A stretch of DNA of 64,000 bases from Sporobolomyces roseus (taxonomy: Eukaryota > Basidiomycota > Microbotryomycetes > Sporidiobolales > Sporidiobolaceae): the NCBI GenBank assembly GCA_016617785.1, contig JADILM010000010.1, positions 992,001 through 1,056,000 on the forward strand, read 5' to 3'. Of this stretch, positions 14,233 through 25,592 are shown piece by piece (position 1 is the first letter of the stretch; every line of letters starts with the position of its first letter). The position numbers were made by a program, and so were the translations under genes. Under the pieces are notes generated by a model that was given only the letters and a program-made list of their open reading frames with translations, searched no databases and was not told the origin of the DNA.

Positions 14233-15790
14233 CTACGACACAATGCAGTTCTGGTGTTGTTCTTGCCTCCACGCAAACTCGTTTGGTTTCCCCATCATTT
14301 CCTGAATACTAGCTTGAGGATAGAATCGATTCTCTTTCCAAGGTAACCAAGCGTATTCATCTTCGAACCACCTCACTTTCAATCCTGTCTCTTCCTCGAG
14401 GGCTTCTTCCGAGATTCCAAAGTAGGCGTGAGAAGGAGATGAAGCGGAAGTGGGAGAGGGAGGGGGAGAGGGAGAGGGAGAGGCGGGAGTCGTAAGGTAG
14501 AGTTTGCGAAGTGATGGGTAAAGATGAAGGTTCTTGAAGAGGATTGACCAAGGGAGTGAGGCGGAGGGAGTCGGACCAACCGAGAATTCGACGATGGAAG
14601 GTGGGAGTCGAAGGAAGTGTCGTTCGAAATGAGGCGCGATATAATTTCCGAGGTTCGTGAAGAGTGAGAAAACTCGGAGGGTAGTGGTCCATCTCGCCGA
14701 TTCAGCGATTGAGAAGATGACGTTGAGGAGTACGTCGGGTTCACAACGATTAATGACGCTCTTGATGTTGCTCATGAAGTTTGAAGTGGTTCCGACCATT
14801 GGTCCCGGACTGATCCATTCTCCGGTGACGACGAGAGTTTCGAGATTGCGAAGGCTACTGAGGTCGACAGTACCGTTCCCGAGATGGACGATGAGGTGAA
14901 GATAGCGTAGAGAGTCGAGAGAGGAGGAAAGGACGAAACGAACATCTTCGGGTTTCTGAAAGTCGGTGATGTAAACTCGTTGAAGGCGACATACTGACGA
15001 TTTCGGGGAATGGGGAGAAAGAGGGGCGAGGACGGTTCCTTTGTAGATTGAGAGAGAGGTGATCGAGGTGAAGAGGACATGGGTATCGACGAAAGAGAGG
15101 TAAAGTTGAGGGATGACGAGAACTTTCAGGGTATTCTTTTGAATCACTGCGAGGTTGTTTGCGAGCCTCTTGATGACGTCTGTCGATCCGAGCGTTGAAG
15201 GAGTAGTGGGCTTCGAAGCTGAACTTGACCAGAACCCTTTCCCCATATCGAGTAACCAGATTTCCCTGAGTTCAGGGAGTTGCTCGATGATCCTGCAGAG
15301 TTCTTGACCGATTGACTCAGTAGGCGGGATCTCTCCAAACGACGCATCCAATACCCTGACCAATTTCGCGCATTGAGGATAACTGAGTAAAGTAATCGCC
15401 AACTTCATGTCACTCCAAAACTCTTTCTTCGAATCCTGCTGATCTTGAACAAACGTCTTTCGAGTACTGTGATCGGGAATGACGAGCGTGAGCCTAGAGT
15501 AGAGGTGTTCTCGAGCGATGGGAAGGAATTGTTTGTTGACGAGACAGAACCGTGCGTATCTGACTTTCTCAGCTTCGTACGTGTGAGCCACACAGTGATA
15601 GAAGATGTGTGAGAAGATCTCGGGTGGTAGGGAGCGGAATGGATCGACTCTGAGGTTGTGAGGAGGCGAGTGAGATCTAGATTTGAATCAGGGTCAGTAC
15701 AGCGTCTAGCGAGAGTTGGGGACTGGCTCACGCGTCTGTAGAGTCTTGTGGATCTATCTGTTCGAGTTGAGAAGTGATCTGGTCTGACAT
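14233..15790 (-). CDS. F-box protein
   Basis: Probable SCF ubiquitin-ligase adaptor. Two exons, 15790-15732 and 15676-14233; 500 aa. The F-box is at about residues 30-75: VDPFRSLPPEIFSHIFYHCV, then RYARFCLVNKQFLPIAREHL and YSRLTL. The rest is a single large exon of leucine-rich, F-box-LRR-like sequence with repeated L..L.L elements (LRYLHLIVHLGNGTVDLSSL, LETLVVTGEWISP) but no countable canonical LRRs. A Pro/Ser-rich insert (SPSPSPPPSPTSASS) lies near the C-terminus. The substrate is unknown; fungi carry many such genes. Converges on the VIP1 gene, 211 bp away. Confidence 0.82.
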
Positions 15791-16077
15791 GCTGTGATTT
15801 GAGTGAAAAGTAGGAGGAAGAGAAGCAGCTTCGCGAGTTGTTTCGTTTTATGCGACTCTCGACTCCAACGATAGCAGCTGGTATCTAGGGGAACAGCTTT
15901 CCTACAAACTCTATGCGTTGGTGACACTCTCGAGCTCGAGCGAGAGATTACCAAAACCATTCATTCATTGCGAAACTTCCTCTCCATATTTGGATTGCAG
16001 ACAGTTCTCTTCAATGCCGAGACGAGAGTATAAGCTAATGTAAATAGACGGCAAACGGGATTGATAGTGAGAGATAT

Positions 16078-17678
16078 TTAGAACTGAGTGAGATAACCTT
16101 CGAGAGGTTGTTCGAAAGCCGCTCGAATCTGTTCTTTCGTCTTGTTCAAAGCGAGGAGAACTTGCAGCATTCGACGAGACTTGACAGGACTCAACGATCC
16201 ACTCGCAATGAGCTCAGTAGCTGTTAATGTGTCAAAGGAAGAATCAGCTCGAGCGTTAGTGATTCGAGAGGAGTCCAGAAAGAATGAAAAGCGAGACTCG
16301 CCGTTTCCTTGCGGGACGACCCATCCGTTGGCGATCTTGCTACTTCTGATGATTGGAACTCCTTGAGCAATGACAGAATCGATGTAAGGTTCCCCCGCTT
16401 CAGTCATTGATCCAGCACCAGTTCCGGCGATAATGATCCCTTTCGCCCCCGAAGCGATAGAAGCGTTGATAAGATGCCAATCGGAGCCTAGAGATAGATA
16501 CGAGTAGTCAGTGACCAATCGTTAGAGCTGAGTGGGTGCAGCTCACCTTGGTATCCGTAGAAGATTTCGACTTGAGGTAGAGAATCGACGTTGGAGATGT
16601 CGAAAGTCTTCTTGGCGAGCGGCTGAGCTGCAGGGTAGTGGTATACCGGTTGAATCGAGAGCAGGTGCCCGAGGAAGCCGAATTCGGGAGCGGTGAAAGT
16701 GTCGACCGTGTTTTGCTCGTTTTTCTGACAGTAGTAAGCTGAGCAGATCCTGTCGTTTAGGACGATCAGAGTACCTCGATCGCGGCTATAGAGTTCTTGG
16801 TAAGTCAATTAAGCCTAGTAAGGCGAGAAGGGGATTGGACTGACCTCGAGGGGGACACCGCCGTTCGAGCAGCGGAAAGTAAGTTGTTCGGCCCGTCTGT
16901 GCTGAGCCCGCTGGAAGGGCGCATTGACCCTACCACGACAACTGGCTTACCACAGTTGACTGTCATATCGAAGAGGAAAGCACTCTCCTCGAGCGTATCG
17001 GAGCCGTGAGTGCTGAAGAAAGCGAGAAAACGAAAAGACGAGGTCGCAAGGATTAGTCAGTGACGCACTGCAGCAGGCATCAGGCGGAGATAGACTCACA
17101 CGAGGACCGCATCATATTCAGCGCCTTCATCGCAAAGCGCTTTGTTCGAGAGTTTCGCGATTCCGAGGGCGATGTAATCTGTCAACGATTCGCTTCCGAT
17201 ATTACTATACTGGATACCGTCGATACGCGCAGTGTTAAGTAGCTCCGGTACAGCGTCGATAAGTGTCGAGATTTTGACGACTCCAGGCTGAGCGGGAGAA
17301 AGAAGAAATGTCAATTTCGTTGGGAAGTCTCAAACGACAAATCGGCAAGCTTACAGTATATGCCGTCGAATCAGTCTCGCTTTCGGAGACTCCAGCAATT
17401 GTTCCACCTATCAAGAGACGAGTTGGAGGGTCAGCTAAGCGAACTTGTCCCCAACTTTCCCCCGTGCGAAGAGAAAAAGAACACTCACCAGTCGCGACAA
17501 TCAATAAGCGACTTAGTGAGGCATACTCGGGACTCTCCGGTGATCGATAAGTTATGTTGAAGGAGGATGAGCTGGAATCTTGACGATGAACTAGAGTAGG
17601 GAAATTTGAGGGAGCGACGAGTGGAGCTGCGAATGTCGAACTAGCGAGAGCGAGGGAGGTGAGCAGGAGTCGAAGCAT
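16078..17678 (-). CDS. L-asparaginase, type II, secreted (copy 1)
   Basis: Hydrolyses L-asparagine to aspartate and ammonia; predicted secreted. Seven exons: 17678-17489, 17407-17355, 17287-17100, 17012-16845, 16785-16547, 16487-16302, 16220-16078; 388 aa. The start at 17678 was chosen because it gives a clean signal peptide (MLRLLLTSLALASSTFAAPL). Active-site motifs: VATGGTIAG with the nucleophilic Thr, and VTHGSDTLEESAF with the second Thr-Asp pair. Other family blocks: [67 protein letters not shown]. Intron 6 (16301-16221) has a GC donor (GCGAGT), is 81 nt and has no in-frame stop, so retention would insert 27 residues. Tandem with the second copy at 19.0 kb. Confidence 0.94.
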
Positions 17679-18097
17679 CGTAATGTTGATTTTGGGCGAT
17701 TTGCTGGGGCGGAATAGGAGAGGATTGGAAGAAGAAGCGGTAGAAATAAAGTTGGTTGAGGAAGAAGTCGGAAAAGTTTCTGTATCGACCGAGCCAAGCT
17801 CTATAACCCGTGATGTTTTCTCCAAACGAGCAGAATGTAGCGAGTGCCCTAATTTTATTCAGCCCAGTCGACGCTAGCGTGAAAAGAAAAAGCAGTCGAC
17901 CTCGAAACTTTGCGTGAAACGCGTCAAAACTTCGTAGAAAGCGCGTAGATCGTGCCGTCGTCGATAACCTGAGCTGATGAAAAGCCTAGGAAGTGATCTA
18001 TAGAGCGAGGAAACGTTTCATTCAGGTCGACGTGGGCGAACATTCGCTACAGAAATACGTTTTCGCGTTGCGTTCGAGGTGGACGATTTCGTAGGGT

Positions 18098-18505
18098 TCA
18101 GTCGATGCTCCGGCGCGAGACGAGTCGACTGTATGGTGAGTGGTCAATGTGGGGTGTAACATTCAGAGATTGAAACTTTGAGAGGTGACTGTTTCGAGGT
18201 GACAGGGGTCGTGGGGAGGGTTTCGTGACTTGTCTCCTTCTTCCATCGATTGTCTCATCCCGTTTGTCGAGCTGTTGTCGGCGTAGAGGGGCGAGGAGCG
18301 AGATGTGAGACGAAAGAAAGTTGAAGTCGAGGACAGGGGCGAGAAAACGAAAATGAGGGAATGAAAGGAAGAGGGGATTGCTTGGAAAAGTCGCGTGGAG
18401 TACTTGAGCTGAGAGGCGATGGTACTGAGCTTCCAGTTGTCGAGGGAGTCGGTTGAGGGAAAGAGTCAAGATGGAGATAAGAAAGGAATTAGCGAGGAAG
18501 GGCAT
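18098..18505 (-). CDS. Possible small secreted or membrane protein, unrecognised
   Basis: An ATG-started reading frame of 135 codons begins with a hydrophobic segment like a signal peptide (MPFLANSFLISILTLSL). An optional intron (GTACTC donor after LSAQ, acceptor CAACAG) would give a shorter protein running LDKRDETIDGRRRQV to the same stop. It lies between the two asparaginase genes, resembles neither, and I recognise no family. It could be chance. Confidence 0.22.
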   Translation of the reverse strand: MPFLANSFLISILTLSLNRLPRQLEAQYHRLSAQVLHATFPSNPLFLSFPHFRFLAPVLDFNFLSSHISLLAPLRRQQLDKRDETIDGRRRQVTKPSPRPLSPRNSHLSKFQSLNVTPHIDHSPYSRLVSRRSID

Positions 18506-19011
18506 GCCGTGACTGCCGAGAAGCTGTATAGGTTGTTAGATCCCTGCAGTACGTTCTGACTAACTTGCGAGTCGATCCCTCCGTTGTGGAGATGTCGATA
18601 AGGGTTTCAAGATGATCAAGTGGAGGTTAGGTCTGGGAGGAGAAGCGGGAAGTTTCTTGGGCTATTGCGAGGTTGAAGAGACGAGCTGTAGGCCTGATTG
18701 CGCTAGAAGTTGAACCGGGGAGAATAGGTGAAATCTGAACAGAAGAGAGAAGAAAGATGATTTCGCAAAACTCGAGACGTAATTTCGAACATTTTCGCAA
18801 GACTCTTCTTTCGCGACCTCTCCTGCCGTGGCAGCATTCGACAATGATAGGCAAGAAACGGCGAACATCTCAAGTTACATGGTCCCGAGACGAGAAAATG
18901 CGAATAAAATGAACAAAGTCTATGAAATCGACGAAGGAACCCAAGGGAGAGAGGCAGAAACCGCGGATAGAGGCTGAAAATGGACAGTGGAATGACGGAG
19001 ACAAAGGGTGT
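18506..19011. other. Spacer between asparaginase copies
   Basis: Contains short minus-strand frames (18662-18868, starting MFAVSCLSLS) with no recognisable product. No remnant of a third asparaginase gene was found. Confidence 0.3.
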
Positions 19012-20689
19012 CTAGAATTGCTTGAGGTAAGATGCGAGAGGTTCTTCGAAAGCTTTTCGAATTTCTTCCTGGCTCTTTCCGAGGGCTAGGAGGACCTGGA
19101 GCATTCTGCGAGCCTTGACAGGGGTAAAGACACCCGCTGCGATCGTTGTCGAGTTCTCAGAGGGGGCAACGAACCCTGCGGAAACTTTTGTGGAGCGAAT
19201 TACTGGGATTGTGCTTGCGATATCGTCGATGAGAGGTTGACCGGCATCCGAAAGCGAGCCAGCGCCAGTACCAGCGATAACGATTCCGGCTGCTCCATCG
19301 GCAAGAGCAGCCTCAGCGAGAGAGAAGTCGGCGCCTGCGAAATATTGTCGAGTGTCAGTTTCTGGGCAACCTAGCGCCTCAAGCAGAATGGACTCACCCT
19401 GGTAGCCGTAGATGATCTCAACATGAGGCAGCTCGTTGACGTCAGAGATGTCGAAGGTCTTCTTGAACGTAGGTTGTACCGGAGGATAATGGTAGAAAGG
19501 TTCGATCGAAAGCAAGTGACCGAGGAAACCGAATTCGGGAGCGATGAAGGTGTCGAGAGTATTGGCCTGTAGAGGGAAATATGTGATCAGTGTCATTCGA
19601 CGAGTAAAGCCAGGTTCTCGCAAGCTTGAGACGCTGGGGAGGGGGAAGTCGAGAATCGGGTATAGAAGATTTCGCCTCACCTCAGTCTTTTGACAGTAGA
19701 ACGCAGAACAGATACGATCGTTCATGACAATGAGAGCTCCCCGGTCACGACTGTTGAGCATAAGTCAGGAAAGAAGAGTGTCAGCAGTTTCCGAAGACCA
19801 AAATCGAAATTTCAGCGATCTGCTTACCTCGAAGACGAGACTGCCGTTCGGGCAGCTGAAAGCAGGTTATTCGGCCCGTCCGCTGAATATGCGCTGCTTG
19901 GTCTCATGCTACCTACTACTACGACCGGAGAACCACAGTCGACAGTAATATCCATGAGAAACGCCGTTTCTTCGAGCGTATCGGTTCCATGAGTGCTGTA
20001 GAGGGTGAAGGCATATGTCAATATTGCCCCCCGCAGATCAGGACCAACCGAGATGACTCACATGACTCTGAAAGCGAAAAAGTTCCAAGAACAAGGTCAG
20101 TGCGTCGAACCCTCAAGATCAGCTCAAGGTGAACTCACACAGCATCATAGGGTGCGTTATCACCACAGAGAGCTCTGTTGGCGATCTTGCTGATGTTGAG
20201 AGCGATGGCATCGGTTAAAGACTGTAGACGAGATTTGAGTCAAGTTCGTTTTCTCTCAATACCGAAAACAGCAAAGATGAGAACTCACGTTCGATCCTAC
20301 ATTCGAGACTTGGATACCGTCGATTTGAGCTGTGTTGAGGAGTTCAGGAACAGCTTCGATAAGTACTGCGATCCCGATTACACCCGCCTGTGCGAAACGA
20401 GAGAAAAGGCATTAGTCACGAGCGAGCATGAGTCTGGAAAGTGGTACACGTACGGTGTAAGCTGTCGAGTCGGTATTGCTAGCCGAAGAGCCAGCGATAG
20501 TGCCTCCTGAAGAAGGAACAGAGAGGGGGCAGTCAGCTAAAAACGACGCCGACGAGCGATGTTGATTTACGTGTACGCACCAGTTGCAAGTATGAGGAGC
20601 TTCGGTAGATTGTCGTATGTCGAATTCCGAGGCGAAGAGTAGGTGATGTTGAAAGGAGAATCGGCTCGTTTCTCGATGGAGACGATTCC
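19012..20689 (-). CDS. L-asparaginase, type II (copy 2), 5' end not placed
   Basis: Paralogue of the gene at 16.1-17.7 kb. Visible exons: 20689-20581, 20506-20454, 20387-20289, 20221-20139, 20067-20062, 19995-19828, 19750-19681, 19566-19398, 19334-19012; 359 residues. Active-site blocks: ILATGGTIAG and [13 protein letters not shown]. Others: [67 protein letters not shown]. Exon 5 is a 6-nt micro-exon (AGTCAT) that restores the invariant spacing before THGTDT. Copy 2 has an intron (19680-19567) absent from copy 1, while copy 1 has the GC-AG intron absent here. The reading frame upstream of residue 1 hits a stop near 20698 and no exon with an ATG and signal peptide could be placed, so the N-terminus is missing, on a distant exon, or damaged. 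Confidence 0.9.
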
Positions 20690-20698
20690 CTCGGCCGA

Positions 20699-21256
20699 TC
20701 ACAAAGCACTTCCATCCTATCTTGCTCCACACCTTGTGTCTTGCTTCGAGGACCAAGAGAAGAAGCTTTTCTCCCTTTTCTCCGCTTCTTCGTTTGAACC
20801 CCGGTTTCTCGACGAGATCGACAGATAGGCGGTAAAGAGCGCTTCGAATCCTTATCAGAGTTTTGGAACAGCACGCACTTTGTAGACTGTACGAAGGAGC
20901 AGTGAGCGCTCGTGAAGCAAAGCAGGCGAGAGAGATGGCAAGAAAAGCGAACTCACCTTGCTACGAAAAACCTCTATCGACACAAATTGACTCGAGCTGG
21001 AACCAACGTGACTCCTTCTCGCGTGGTGTGCCAGTCTCGAAGAAAGCCGAGGGCTAGAGGGTGTAAGCGAGATCTATACATTTCCGAGAGACCTGTCTAC
21101 TGAGTGAGATTCCGAGAAAACTATCCAGAGGAACGATCTAGGAGGAGAGAGAGCTGTATCGATATGGAAAAGGTGTAAGAGCATGATATGGGAGGAAGAA
21201 CATACATATAGAAAAACGAAGGAGCGAGGGAATATCAACAGGGGAGAGCAAGAGAA
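20699..21256. other. Region upstream of asparaginase copy 2
   Basis: Should contain the first exon of asparaginase copy 2. On the minus strand, 20940-20860 encodes a hydrophobic run (FLAISLACFASRALTAP) like a signal peptide, but it has no in-frame ATG and no splice path in phase with the next exon. Confidence 0.3.
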
Positions 21257-23415
21257 TTACAAGGTAAGAGGAGAAGTCGAATGAACTGCAGTCGACCAGG
21301 TTTCGAGCGCTGCCCATTGAAGCCACACTGCGATCAAGATTGCGATGTGCCACAAGTTGTGAGAGGATCCCCAGTTCCAGTGACCTGGGGCGCAACATTC
21401 TGGGAACTGATGAGCGTAAAAGATCAATCCGACGAGGTAAGCGAGAACACTCGGAATGGCGGGAGCTAAAAGGAGGTGGAGACAGCTCAGTGAATGAACA
21501 TGATGAGGAACATAAAGAGAGAGTAATAGCTTACCGTAGAACCACAGAGTGTCGGAAAACCCGTACAAAACGGCTCGATGAGTGACAGGAGCGACAGCTG
21601 AAGCGGCGAGAGCGACGAAGAACTGCACACGAAGAAGAAGCGGGTGAGCATGAGATTGACGATATCACGAGAGAGATAGGATGCTTACAGCGATTCGATA
21701 CGCTTTGTATTCCCTTTGATTGAACCAAGCAGACCAAGGTACGATCATTCCCGTAATTCCGATTACTGAAGAGAAGATCATGTATCCCGTTGCGAGGTCT
21801 GATCGATCGTAGAATCCGTAGTACTGCGTGAGGAAGGAATTATCGATCAGTCAAAATCGACGAGAAGTGAAAGAGAGTGAAATGGGCCCACCTCTGCAGC
21901 CATGACACTTGCAGCGATCAATCCTGATATCCCAACGTAATCCAAACATGCTGCACCTTGGAACCAACTCGAAGTAGCGCAACCAGCTAAGAGATGCCAA
22001 GCTGCTGAACTCAACAAACATTTCATTCCTGCCGCAACGAAGAGGATTGCGATTGCTGTATCTCCCGGATGAGCTGCGACTTCGGCGAGTGAAGACGAAG
22101 AGGTCGAATAGGATGGAGTGGTCGTGAGGTAGTAAACGAGGAGACCGACGAGGGAGAGGAACCCGAGGAAATGGGATTGAATGTTGACCGTTTCGTTGTG
22201 CCATTGCCATCCTGATCTCAACAGCGTCCCCCATTGTTCGATTGGGATGTAACGATATCCAGAAATGATGAATTCGTTGTTCCTCCACTCGTGCGGCAAC
22301 TCCTCGTATTGAAGTAAACGAGTCTTTCCAATCTCGAGTGCGAGGTGATACATCTTCTTCGCTTCATCGAATGCTGCACTCGAATGATCTTTGACGTAGG
22401 CTGAGAGTTCAGCTGCTCCATCAGAGAGGTGATGGAGACCAGCTTGAAACGATTCAGTCGTTTCTTCTTTGAAATGTCGAGCTGCTCCACGGAGTCGAGT
22501 CGATTCGGTCGAGAAGTAGGAGCGAAGTTCGGTAAAGTCGGGAATGGGGGAAGGCATAGGAGGGAGAGAGCGGAAAGAAGGTCTAAAGAAGGAGGAGCGT
22601 CTGTCGGAAGAGGAAGGAGATGAGGGGACCGGCGAGGTGAGGGCAGTGAGAGCGTCTTTGAGGGTTCGTAGCTCAGTCGTGACTCGAAGGAGGAGGGCAT
22701 TGGCGGAAGAAGCGGCGGTATCGAAATGAGGGAGAGAGGGTAAAGGGTGATCTTCGAGGAACTGGTCGAGGGCGTCTCGTGCATCGTCGGAGAGTTGGAA
22801 GCGGATGAAGGAACCGGAGGAAGGGGAAGCGAGGTCGTCGGAAAGAGAAGGGAGTTCGGTTCGAATGGCGGAAAGGAAAGATGAAGCTGATTGAATGAAT
22901 TGTTCAAGTGAGCTAATTTCGGCTTCTACTTCTTCTAGTCGATCTGGTGATGTTGATTGTACTTGCGTCTTCTTCCCTTTGCGCAACAAGCCGTCGGAAT
23001 CTGTTTCCTCCGTTTCTGAAACATTATCCTCCTCCCCTCCTCTTTCTTCCTCGAGCATTTCCTCATCTTCTTCAATGACTTCAGATGATCCTGTTAACAG
23101 TTCCTCTTCTGCCTCTCCATCTTCAACGTATTCCCTCAATGCCCTCAACCCTCGTTCCGCATCTTCCAATTTTCCCGCCAAGAATTCCCTGATCCCGAGG
23201 AAACTTGCTGGTAAATCGAGGGATTGTAAGAGTGAAGAACCGTATTCGAATGCGTTACGGACTGGGAGAGACTGGTTGTAATGATGATAACTTGATTCGT
23301 GAAGGGAATATGAACGGCGACGAGAGGCAAAGTCGGGAGAGGAGGGAAGTGGACATGAATCGGTACGAGAGTTGGAAGGTCTTCGTAGTCGTCTCTGTCG
23401 TATAGTAGCGCTCAT
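21257..23415 (-). CDS. PAQR / Izh-type seven-TM receptor with long N-terminal extension
   Basis: Member of the progestin-adipoQ receptor (hemolysin III) family; in yeast Izh proteins act in zinc/sterol-related signalling. Four exons: 23415-21892, 21823-21689, 21622-21535, 21465-21257; 651 aa. Residues 1-350 are cytosolic-type, acidic and Ser-rich (a run with EEDEEMLEEERGGEED), as in the Izh3 subgroup. The PAQR core starts at LPHEWRNNEFIISGYR, with the Ser/His signature HNETVNIQSHFLGFLSL, then TM segments and FYAHQFPECCAPGHWNWG and SSHNLWHIAILIAVWLQW. The conserved His residues that bind zinc in this family are present (NIQSH; QFPE..; HNLWH). Start ATG verified at 23415. Confidence 0.92.
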
Positions 23416-24099
23416 GTTCGAGATGCCTGTTCAAGACGAATTTCTTGGTCAGTTGACTTTGTTGAGGGAGGATGATCGCCACCACCTCTTGCTCTGATGG
23501 CGGGCCTGAACCTCCTAGAGGACAGTAAAGAGGCTATTTGAGCGTCTGGAGAATCGTCGACTCACCTAGCAGTCTTGTTCTTGCTGAATCCCTTGATCAA
23601 ACAACTTTCTCAAATCCCCAGAATTTTGATATTTCTTCTCGTTCTGACTGTTTCGGGCTGTGTGAGAGTAGCTCTTGGGATCTTCTAGTTGCTGTCAGGT
23701 AGTCGTCAAGGTATCGGTCGAAGTTGGGGAGAAGGCGAAGAGAACTCCCGGTAACTTTGATTCCCTTCCCTTTCTTCCTCTGACGTCTCACTCGATCTGC
23801 TTGCTTCGGGATTTCGTGGCTTCGAGAGTCTCAGAAATGAGTAGCTTCGCTCTCTGCTAGAGCTTGCCCCTCTCCCGCTTCCTCCTCTCTCTTCCTTGCT
23901 CTGATTTTCACTCGTCAACTCTCCGACCTCCCAACTCGACACGACGACCTATCGGCTCCTCGCGACAAGTGCAGCAAGCTCGTGGATGGATGCTACAGAG
24001 CGGGGACTCCTCGGATTCCCGCGGACTCGAATTGATGGAATTGGTCGGTTCAATCACCGCCGGCTTACTTCCTCCGACAACACTCGCCAATCAAACAGA
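23416..24099. other. Intergenic region, PAQR / family A divergent promoter
   Basis: An alternative in-frame ATG for the next gene lies at 23986 and would add 38 residues. No other gene is supported. Confidence 0.35.
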
Positions 24100-25344
24100 A
24101 TGTCCCACCAAACTCCACAAACCACCATCGACAAGATTGAGCTACGAGAGTTCTTCCAGGACTACTCACTCGAAGGTGACGAAACGATCGCAAACGTCGC
24201 TCATCCCGGTTTCGAATTCGTTCGTGATGGATGGGCAGCTGCTGTTGCTGTCTGCAACACTTATGGACACCAAGATATCGGCCACGATGAACCCAAAAAG
24301 AGAGCAGCTTCACATGCAGCAGATCTCCTCATGACTCGACCGATCAATCCCGTTGCAAAGGTTCGTTCTTCTTCGCCTGACTTCTGGGCATGATCAGGGT
24401 GGTACTGATTGTAGCTCGTCGAGTAGATTATGGAGATGTTCACCGTAGAAGTCGGATCAGAAGAACCGATTCGTGATCCTGAACAACCTAGTCTGAGGGA
24501 ATTGAGTCGCAAGTTTTGGGAAGAAGTCTGCCATCAAGCTGTAAGCAATCGCTCACTCCTTCTACATGGTATTGCAATGAAACTGACATGTTCCATCTGT
24601 AGCGATGCGACCCAGGGATCAACGAGGTACGCTGTACGAGGATTGCACGAGATCCTTACCTCGCCAACCCAAATCCTCAGCAAGCTACGGTCCGAATCCG
24701 ACAGCCCTTTCCTTACCCCTTCCCTATAATCAATAGAACCCTCCATGGCTTCATCCGACTCCTCGACGGAACATTCATTCCGAAATCGGCAATCTTCTTC
24801 GCAATGCGCTTACGCTCTCTCGACAAACTCGAAGCTCAGCTCCGCGATAATCCTCACACAATCACCGACATATACAGCGTCTTGTTCTGTATGACCGCGT
24901 ACTATCTCGGCGTAGAGGGAGCGAGAATTGCACCGTTCGATGGAGAATTTGATCTCAAATTCAACCGTCAAGCTTGGCTCAACACCTCTGAAGAACTCGG
25001 TCAAGAAGGGAGTCACGTTCTGGGACCAGCTGGATATCAGCAACATCGACGCTTTCTTCTCGAGTGCGAACAGCAGCTGTTTGGATTCTGCGAAGGAGCG
25101 GTACGATGGTGGATTCCGGAGGAAACCTTGAAAGGAACTTGTGAAAGGAAGATGCTGAAGTGTCAGCTTACGAGGATGTTGAACAGAGTTTACGCATTGA
25201 TGGATATCGTGAGTCTCTTCCATGCTTTTGAACTTTCTCTCGTCGAGCTGACTACTTTCTATCGATTTGGCGCAGGATCGACACTCTCCTCATCATCCGA
25301 TCGCTCGTTCACATACATCTCCTGGTCCCCACACATCCTCCTAG
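24100..25344 (+). CDS. Family A gene 1 (A1), unknown function
   Basis: I do not recognise the product. Four exons: 24100-24360, 24427-24540, 24603-25208, 25276-25344; 349 aa. Exon layout and motifs match the other family A genes: N-terminal VRDGWAAAVAV; exon 2 ending FWEEVCHQA; exon 3 with RIRQPFPYPFPI, IPKSAIFFAMRLRSLDKLEA, IYSVLFCMTAYYLG, then FCEGAVRWWIPEE and a helical end. No signal peptide or TM segment. The MSHQTP start is chosen by comparison with A4 (MSHRTG); the upstream in-frame ATG at 23986 is possible. First of a tandem A1-A2-A3 series. Confidence 0.75.
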
Positions 25345-25592
25345 TCCTCGATGTCCTCCTTTCCTCTCAGTATCGTTCGACTTGAGATTCACCTCGAAAT
25401 GTTCACTCTCGTCTGTTACCGCTGTACCCACTTTCGCTTACTCGCGGGACGGAGGTTTGGTTTCTCCTATTCTGGATCCATTGCCGAGTACCGCGGACAC
25501 ACGAGGCTACAAAATCTCAGATTCTCTTACCGCTCTTTCTTTCTTTCGCTTTCGACACACTTCATCGCTACCGCTGCCTCGACTCAATCAGC

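Noticed and set aside
18098..19011. A third, decayed asparaginase copy between the two genes
   Set aside because: No GGTIAG, THG.DT or DRG.LIV motif on either strand in this interval.
21138..21256. Minus-strand frame overlapping the PAQR 3' end
   Set aside because: Out of frame with the receptor, without homology, and within the 3' untranslated region.
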